Shown: positions 59,200-64,000 of the stretch, in pieces | Layout of the letters: every line of letters begins with the position of its first letter | Numbering within the stretch: the stretch's first letter is position 1 | The notes under the pieces: model-generated | Told to the model about the DNA's origin: nothing | Database searches by the model: none | Seen by the model: the letters and a program-made list of their open reading frames with translations, nothing else | Source: Alphaproteobacteria bacterium | GTDB taxonomy: Bacteria; Pseudomonadota; Alphaproteobacteria; RF32; CAG-239 | Reading direction: 5' to 3' | DNA length: 64,000 nt | Assembly (NCBI GenBank): GCA_017445475.1 | Contig: JAFSUB010000024.1 | Span: forward strand, 1-64,000 | Program-made: the position numbers and the translations under genes

Positions 59200-59224
59200 A
59201 GTGATGATAATGTTTAATTAAAAT

Positions 59225-60139
59225 CTACCCATTCACCATTCTAATGAGCTTTTTATAATGATCCAGAGCAACATCAAACGAAATACGACTGTCCGTGCGA
59301 TAAATCATCTTGGATACAAACATTTCATACTCTTTTTTGTAATCCTTGTCCGTTTCAAGTTTTTCAATGGTTTTATCACAAAATTCAGCAAGGGTTAAGT
59401 GTCGTGTTTTATCTCCACGAGTGCAATCTTGTTTATATATCTCCTTGACCAAATCTATAAATTGTTGACTGGCATCTAAAGCGGTGTATAAAGCGCTTAA
59501 ATCATAGAGGTGACGCATTAAAGCTGGATCATTGGTCATATGGTTATAAGGTTGTGTGCGATCTTTTATATCTACCCTCCACAATAAAGCATTAAACTTG
59601 TTTGCGGCTGTTTCAATAGGAGAAATACAATCTATATCAGCAACAACAGCATCTTTAACATATTCTCCAATAAAAGATTTAATTTGTTTACGTTCAGTTG
59701 GCAGGTAAATGTCCTTAAAGCTTAACTCAATCTTCAAATTGTTTCTTAATGAGGAATCTGGCCTAAAGGTTTTTGGATATTCAACATAGAAGTTCGTAAA
59801 CCTATTTTCATCTCGTGAGAATATACTCTCATTTTCAACTTTCAAATCTTCTATATCATCAATTGCTTTAATCAGTTTATCCCTAAAGTTACCACGTTCT
59901 TTTCTGGAGGCACTCGCTAAACCAACAACATCAAAATCTATATCTTCAGAAAATCTTTTGGTGTATTGATAAGCTTTTGATAAACTCGTACCGCCAGCAA
60001 ATACGACTTTGACTGTATCTGTATTAAGCTTTGTTATAGCATCAAGCACTTTGACCAGATACCAATCTTTTTCAATATAAGAAGTCGCAATGCCTGTATT
60101 AAGAGAAACATCGCTAATCAATTCTTCAGAGAGTTTCAT
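59225..60139 (-). CDS. AbiEii-type nucleotidyltransferase toxin
   Basis: This 304-residue protein has the nucleotidyltransferase signature FAGGTSLSKAYQYTKRFSED (residues 48-66) followed by IDFD, and a third acid in the strand NLKIELSF. The C-terminal helical domain (YDLSALY, MYRTDSR-like) fits AbiEii/AbiGii. Related toxins nucleotidylate tRNAs. It overlaps the antitoxin gene by 14 bases. Confidence 0.85.
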   Translation of the reverse strand: MKLSEELISDVSLNTGIATSYIEKDWYLVKVLDAITKLNTDTVKVVFAGGTSLSKAYQYTKRFSEDIDFDVVGLASASRKERGNFRDKLIKAIDDIEDLKVENESIFSRDENRFTNFYVEYPKTFRPDSSLRNNLKIELSFKDIYLPTERKQIKSFIGEYVKDAVVADIDCISPIETAANKFNALLWRVDIKDRTQPYNHMTNDPALMRHLYDLSALYTALDASQQFIDLVKEIYKQDCTRGDKTRHLTLAEFCDKTIEKLETDKDYKKEYEMFVSKMIYRTDSRISFDVALDHYKKLIRMVNG

Positions 60140-60536
60140 ATTCTATCCTCGCTTGCCTAAAAGAAATGTTACGAGATACACGCTTATTAACACCAATAAT
60201 AAACTCATTCGGCACTTGTTCAGTTAAGCGTTCGTTATAGTTCTTTTCTTCATTTATGGGCATAACTTTCACACCAAGTTTCTTCAATGCAGTTACCGCT
60301 ATTGCCCTTAAATTATCCTTTGGTATATAATCACCTGTTATAAATGACTTTTTGGCTTTTGTATATACACCTTTACCTACTCGGATAATCTCATTTTCTT
60401 TCATCAACGCACGTAAAGCTCTCAAAACCTGATCCCTGTCCGATAAATCCATAAAGTCCCTTACCAAAAAAGTATTTTCCTTACTTTTTCGGATACGGTA
60501 TTTTATCTTATCTTTCAATGTTATCAGTTTTACCAT
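60126..60536 (-). CDS. AbiEi-type antitoxin (DUF6088-like)
   Basis: This 136-residue protein has an N-terminal winged helix (TFLVRDFMDLSDRDQVLRALRALMKENEIIRVGKGVYTKA) and a C-terminal domain typical of AbiEi/DUF6088. I start at 60536 (MVKLITLKDK); a frame to 60563 is possible. It is upstream of and overlaps the toxin gene, as in type IV systems, and probably autorepresses. Confidence 0.8.
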   Translation of the reverse strand: MVKLITLKDKIKYRIRKSKENTFLVRDFMDLSDRDQVLRALRALMKENEIIRVGKGVYTKAKKSFITGDYIPKDNLRAIAVTALKKLGVKVMPINEEKNYNERLTEQVPNEFIIGVNKRVSRNISFRQARIEYETL

Positions 60537-60660
60537 AATCTTCACTTTACAAAAACACGACATTTATCTATTGCTTAATATACACTCAAATATCGTAAAT
60601 GTAAAGTGTTTTTTAATTATTTTTTTTATTTTGTGAGATTGTTTTTTTGCTTGTAATGGG

Positions 60661-60996
60661 TTAAATAATCAGCTGTTGACGAGAAAATACAAGCACAAGT
60701 AAATCAATTCTTTTATTCGGATTAGCATATATTCTTCCACGCCAAAAACAAATTTGAGTGGCGTGACTAATACTCCACTGGAAGCAATGACAAGAATGAC
60801 TTAAAGAAACAAGAACAACAGATTCTCGCCCATATTTGATATATTCATTATAAATCTGTTCAATCGTTTCTGATTTAGCTTTTTTAGGTGTTTCCAGTAA
60901 ATTGACAACACGAGGAAGAGAAGTACCTGATACTTGATATGGTGTAGTTTTACGAAAGGAATTTGTGATATATTCAGTTACTTCTCTTATGTTCAT
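60661..60996 (-). CDS. Hypothetical protein, possibly truncated
   Basis: The 111-residue protein starts well (NIREVTEYITNSFRKTTPYQVSGTSLPRVVNLLETP) with helical character. The second half, rich in Cys, Trp and Ser (SHSCHCFQWSISHATQICFWRGRIYANP), looks less protein-like, and the C-terminus may be out of the original frame. No family recognised. Confidence 0.4.
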   Translation of the reverse strand: MNIREVTEYITNSFRKTTPYQVSGTSLPRVVNLLETPKKAKSETIEQIYNEYIKYGRESVVLVSLSHSCHCFQWSISHATQICFWRGRIYANPNKRIDLLVLVFSRQQLII

Positions 60997-61321
60997 TGCT
61001 TTACTTTTAAAAAACATTTCCTCGTATCATCATGTACATAGAACTGCATTTTTATAGGATTGTACTGCTATTAAAACTTTGGCACCAACCATCGAACACT
61101 TTCCCTGCAAATGGTAACATAAACACCCTCATAGGAGTCGATTTTTGGACTGCTGGGATGGGGTTTTGTTTTTTAACCATAAACTGGCCATGAAAGAAAA
61201 AGCAACGACTCCAGAGTCCTTAAAAACCCAAAACAACAAGATGATGGGTAACAACTCAAACGTATAACAAAAAATGCCCCAACAATGAAGCTGAGGCATT
61301 ATGTATGTGACTATAAAATTG
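60997..61321. other. Non-coding spacer with one terminator
   Basis: Apart from the terminator at 61266-61300 and a distant inverted repeat GGAGTCG/CGACTCC (about 61134 and 61205), I see nothing here. A frame on the minus strand (61129-61368) crosses the terminator and is rejected. Confidence 0.5.
61266..61300 (-). terminator. Terminator of the ankyrin/YwqK-like cluster
   Basis: On the minus strand AATGCCTCAGC pairs with GTTGGGGCATT (11 bp, two G-U) around a 6-base loop and is followed by TTTTTT. It lies 22 bases past the stop codon of the gene at 61322. Confidence 0.8.
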
Positions 61322-62107
61322 CTATTCTCCACGTGATTTTTTGATTCTTCTAGCGGCAATTTTGACATCTAGATCATTTAATGCTTTTGAGCCGAATACC
61401 TTTTCTGCAACTCGTTTAATTTTAGGTTTTCCCTCAAGTTTTGCCAATTTTTCCTCTTTACGTTTGGCAACATATTCTCTGGCAAGATAAGTAACTGTAT
61501 CTTCTACGCCGTCTGTAAAATGTTTGGCGGAAGCAACGCAATTTTGCTTATCAAATTTATATTCCCAGCCATCTTGTATCGCATCACCCGTTTCATTTAT
61601 TTTGTAAGATATTTCAGATTCTCGTATTTCTCCATCTTCTGAAAATTTCTCAACTTTATAAGTTTTAGCACTATATGTTTCTTGCTTTCTTAGCGTACCA
61701 TCTGCATGTCTTTCTTTATACGTTCCTTTATACCGTTCACCGCTTAAACCATCTTCCCACAAATCGTAATCAACGGTCTTTCCATCAGGTAAATAACCTA
61801 TTCTTCTACTAATAATGAGCGCGCCCGCCCAGAATACTTCCAATTCTTTTGTTTTATCTGGACGATATAAGATTACAGCCATATCGCCTTGTTCACACTT
61901 CTCTCTTGGTTCAAACATGACTAAGTGCATATACCCGTCACCATGACGAGTGATGTAAAACCCCTTTCCATCTTCATCAACATATCGATTCAGCGTCTCT
62001 CCGCTGGATACATACATTTTCTCATATTTTTCAAGCGTTTCATGCAAACATTTCAAAGCTTCGCCATCAAGAGTTTTTTCAAGTTCTTCAATTGTATTTT
62101 CAGCCAT
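61322..62107 (-). CDS. YwqK/MORN-like repeat protein
   Basis: The 261-residue protein has several YwqK/MORN-like strands (RRIGYLPDGKTVDYDLWEDG, KERHADGTLRKQETYS, KFSEDGEIRESEISY). A C-terminal basic helical tail (REYVAKRKEEKLAKLEGKPKIKRVAEKVFG) follows, and the N-terminus is helical. It is the last of three leftward accessory genes. YwqK-like repeats occur in toxin-immunity and surface proteins; the role here is unknown. Confidence 0.5.
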   Translation of the reverse strand: MAENTIEELEKTLDGEALKCLHETLEKYEKMYVSSGETLNRYVDEDGKGFYITRHGDGYMHLVMFEPREKCEQGDMAVILYRPDKTKELEVFWAGALIISRRIGYLPDGKTVDYDLWEDGLSGERYKGTYKERHADGTLRKQETYSAKTYKVEKFSEDGEIRESEISYKINETGDAIQDGWEYKFDKQNCVASAKHFTDGVEDTVTYLAREYVAKRKEEKLAKLEGKPKIKRVAEKVFGSKALNDLDVKIAARRIKKSRGE

Positions 62108-62148
62108 TTATACCACCAAATACCTAACTTGTCAAAACAAACAGCTAT

Positions 62149-62829
62149 CTATCTGCCACCATCATCACGGCCATTCGGTCTTGTTGGTGTGGATGAAGTT
62201 GAATCACGTGCTGTCGTTTCAAAGGGTGATGAAACTTTTTCCCCTTTTCTTTCCGCCAAATACTCTTGACGTTCTTGAAGGTGCCCTCTTTGTGATTCAA
62301 TTTGTTGTTGTTTTTTAAATTCTTCCATAAGTAATCTTCTATCTTTTTCTGACATATATTTATTCTTAGATAAATCTTCGGGATAGGCACCTGCATTTAA
62401 TAAGAGTCTTGCTTGCTTTTCGTTTTTAGCGAACATCAATGCAGTATAACCACGTTCATTTATTGCATGAACTTCTCTGCCGAGATTAACATCTGCACCT
62501 GCTTCAATTAATAGTCTTGTTTGTTCTGCTGTTTCAGCCAGCATCAATGGTGTAACAAAATATTCAGCGTAAGGGTATCTTGAATCTGGATGTAATCCTA
62601 TTTCTTTTTCTGCATTAGGATTGGCACCTGCTAATAATGCTTTTTTTGTTTCTTCTGCCGTATGTGCATTAAGCAACATTTTATCAGCTTTAGTGGGTTT
62701 GTATGTCCTTCTAATTGTGAGGATACAGGTTTGTGGATGAACATGCCCATTATATTCCCATGTAGTAACATCTTCCTTCTTTATATATAACTTTTGGGAA
62801 CCAGTAATATGTTTTTCACTCATCGTCAT
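62149..62829 (-). CDS. Ankyrin-repeat protein B
   Basis: The 226-residue protein has three to four ankyrin repeats at about residues 45-155 (LNAHTAEETKKALLAGANPN; TPLMLAETAEQTRLLIEAGADVN; YTALMFAKNEKQARLLLNAGA). The C-terminal tail of about 45 residues (HLQERQEYLAERKGEKVSS to NGRDDGGR) is nearly the same as in the next protein. The ATG at 62829 follows AAAGGAAAC. Ankyrin proteins bind other proteins and are often effectors in host-associated bacteria. Confidence 0.75.
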   Translation of the reverse strand: MTMSEKHITGSQKLYIKKEDVTTWEYNGHVHPQTCILTIRRTYKPTKADKMLLNAHTAEETKKALLAGANPNAEKEIGLHPDSRYPYAEYFVTPLMLAETAEQTRLLIEAGADVNLGREVHAINERGYTALMFAKNEKQARLLLNAGAYPEDLSKNKYMSEKDRRLLMEEFKKQQQIESQRGHLQERQEYLAERKGEKVSSPFETTARDSTSSTPTRPNGRDDGGR

Positions 62830-62848
62830 GTTTCCTTTCTTAAAAAAA

Positions 62849-63673
62849 CTATCTGCCACCATCGTCACGCCCATTGGGTTTTGATGGTGCGGGTGAATTT
62901 GAATCATGGGTTGTTGCTTCGGCAGATGATGACACTTTTTCACCTTTCCTTTCCGCCAAATACTCTTGACGTTCTTGAAGATGCCCTTTTTGTAGCATTA
63001 ACTCTATTTGTGCATGATGCCACTCTTTAGCTACCTCCAAAGGTGACTTTCTATACCTATTTTTGTTACTTAAATCAGCACCGTTTTTAATTAAAAAATC
63101 AACTACTTCTGGGTATGGCTCTACCCTATCAATAGAAGCTATGATGGCTGTCCGCCCTTCCACGTCTTGTGCATTAATATCGGCACCCATTTCTTTTAAT
63201 TTTTTTACAAGAGATAAATGACCGTTTTTAGCGGCATGTATCAAAGCCACAGAAGCTTCTTTCTGATTAATATTTACCCCATGTTCTGTCAAGGAATCAA
63301 CAAATTTTTCATTTCCTGCTTGACAAGCTCTATCTAGAACAGTATTCCCCCAACGATCCATCAGTGAAATATTTGCGGAATGTTTTAAAAGTAAATCATC
63401 TAAAGGGGTGTTATTCATTTCAGCATACATTAAAGGGGTTAAACCATGGTCGTCTTGTGCATTAATATTTGCTCCATTAGATAACAATATCAGAGCTATC
63501 TTAGAACATCTTTTTTCATTAGAATATTTGATATTACACAGACAAACATCATGGAGTTTTGTTCGTCCTTCAAAACCGCGGGCATTTACATTTGCTCCCA
63601 TTTCCAAAGCTTTTATTGTATCTTCTGCTGTGCTTGCTTTTAATAACATTTTATCTGCTTCACTTAATACCAT
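62849..63673 (-). CDS. Ankyrin-repeat protein A
   Basis: The 274-residue protein has about six ankyrin repeats at 5-225 (TIKALEMGANVNARGFEGRT; ILLSNGANINAQDDHGLTPLMYAE; LKEMGADINAQDVEGRTAII; FLIKNGADLSNKNRYRKSPLEVA). It ends in the shared tail LQERQEYLAERKGEKVSS...NGRDDGGR. It is the first of the three leftward accessory genes. There is no signal peptide; secretion, if any, would need another system. Confidence 0.8.
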   Translation of the reverse strand: MVLSEADKMLLKASTAEDTIKALEMGANVNARGFEGRTKLHDVCLCNIKYSNEKRCSKIALILLSNGANINAQDDHGLTPLMYAEMNNTPLDDLLLKHSANISLMDRWGNTVLDRACQAGNEKFVDSLTEHGVNINQKEASVALIHAAKNGHLSLVKKLKEMGADINAQDVEGRTAIIASIDRVEPYPEVVDFLIKNGADLSNKNRYRKSPLEVAKEWHHAQIELMLQKGHLQERQEYLAERKGEKVSSSAEATTHDSNSPAPSKPNGRDDGGR

Positions 63674-63791
63674 CGCTTAAAAATCCTTTTCAAAAACGAA
63701 TCTTTATTTAAGAGAAGTGTAACATAAACCAACTATTAAATCAACTTCTTTTTTCTCATTTTTTGACTTTTTTTGGCAAAAATTTTTGTAG

Positions 63792-63941
63792 ACCCTGATA
63801 AATATAGCTAAACTATCCAAAAACCAGAAACGCATTCAGACGCTCATCAAAAAAGGTGTGTCCAAATCCCAAATCGCCAAAATCTTCGGTGCCCTATGTG
63901 CCACTTTGCGAAGATACATGCTCAGATTACAAACACAATGA
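63792..63941 (+). pseudogene. Remnant of a recombinase/transposase HTH
   Basis: A frame without start codon reads NQKRIQTLIKKGVSKSQIAK and continues IFGALCATLRRYM to a stop at 63939. This matches the C-terminal HTH of resolvase/invertase-type or IS-element recombinases, with ALCAT in place of the usual VSRAT. The catalytic part is absent. It marks an old mobile element at the island's right side. No other gene is seen in 63674-64000. Confidence 0.5.
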
Positions 63942-64000
63942 CTATTATTTTACTGGTGACATTAAAACCTATTTTTATATCATAAAAAAATCCAAAAAAA

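Noticed and set aside
61129-61368. 79-codon minus-strand frame with a hydrophobic middle
   Set aside because: It overlaps the 3' end of the gene at 61322 in another frame and runs through a strong terminator; no ribosome site.
62145-62396. Frame giving an 83-residue His/Met-rich product over the ankyrin tail
   Set aside because: It is another frame of the shared-tail DNA. The similar product near 62849-62943 arises from the repeat, not from coding.

Overview
The window looks like the chromosome of a low-GC, anaerobic alphaproteobacterium, perhaps one of the gut lineages once filed under Rhodospirillales. This is inference from gene content: a 561-residue ribosomal protein S1, AsmA, DUF6456-type sequence, [FeFe]-hydrogenase maturases and an NrdD-like fragment. 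No rRNA is present to settle the taxonomy.

Host part (1-23130). A leftward operon carries a TM1266-type regulator, hydG, hydF and hydE, the maturation set for the H-cluster of [FeFe]-hydrogenase; the hydrogenase itself is not in the window. rpsA follows with its own terminator. Next comes a leftward branched-chain amino acid/amide ABC transporter (livF, livG, livM, three tandem substrate-binding lipoproteins, livH) and a 1422-residue AsmA-like protein. Rightward from 17031 lie a nucleoside-salvage operon (cdd, purine nucleoside phosphorylase, deoA), an Asd/Usg-like protein that lacks the catalytic Cys and His, and a large MscS-family channel. A tRNA-Thr(CGU) gene ends this part.

Prophage (about 23080-57983, 34.9 kb). 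A temperate phage is integrated at the anticodon loop of the tRNA-Thr gene. Both ends carry the 15-bp core and near-identical paired TTGCACAA arm sites. Gene order resembles P22-like podoviruses: small and large terminase, portal, scaffold, coat, head-completion/stabilisation proteins and three ejection-type proteins, with no tape measure. Late genes run leftward from a promoter near 46000 that is followed at once by a terminator, which suggests Q-like antitermination. They include lysis genes (holin, GH24 lysozyme, overlapping spanins) and a tail-fibre module with a BspA-like leucine-rich repeat protein. Unusual passengers are a GT29 (sialyltransferase)-like protein, a Stealth-like glycosyltransferase, a GroES-like co-chaperonin and a GNAT protein. 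The immunity region (49073-51740) has a Cro-like gene, a cleavable CI-type repressor, a cargo block (two exported proteins and a DUF3800 protein), a candidate structured RNA and the rightward early promoter. The early right operon carries an annealing-protein/Cas4-like nuclease pair, many small genes, a MazG-like protein, xis and int.

Right flank (58017-64000). An accessory island holds a Rep-like orphan, an AbiE-type toxin-antitoxin pair, an unknown gene, a YwqK/MORN-like protein, two ankyrin-repeat proteins with nearly the same C-terminal tail, and a recombinase remnant.

The best leads for something undescribed are the two glycosyltransferase-like genes in the phage packaging/head module, the GC-rich in-frame palindromic element inside an ejection protein gene, the multi-helix RNA candidate after the DUF3800 gene, the ankyrin pair with a shared tail, and the hybrid tRNA.
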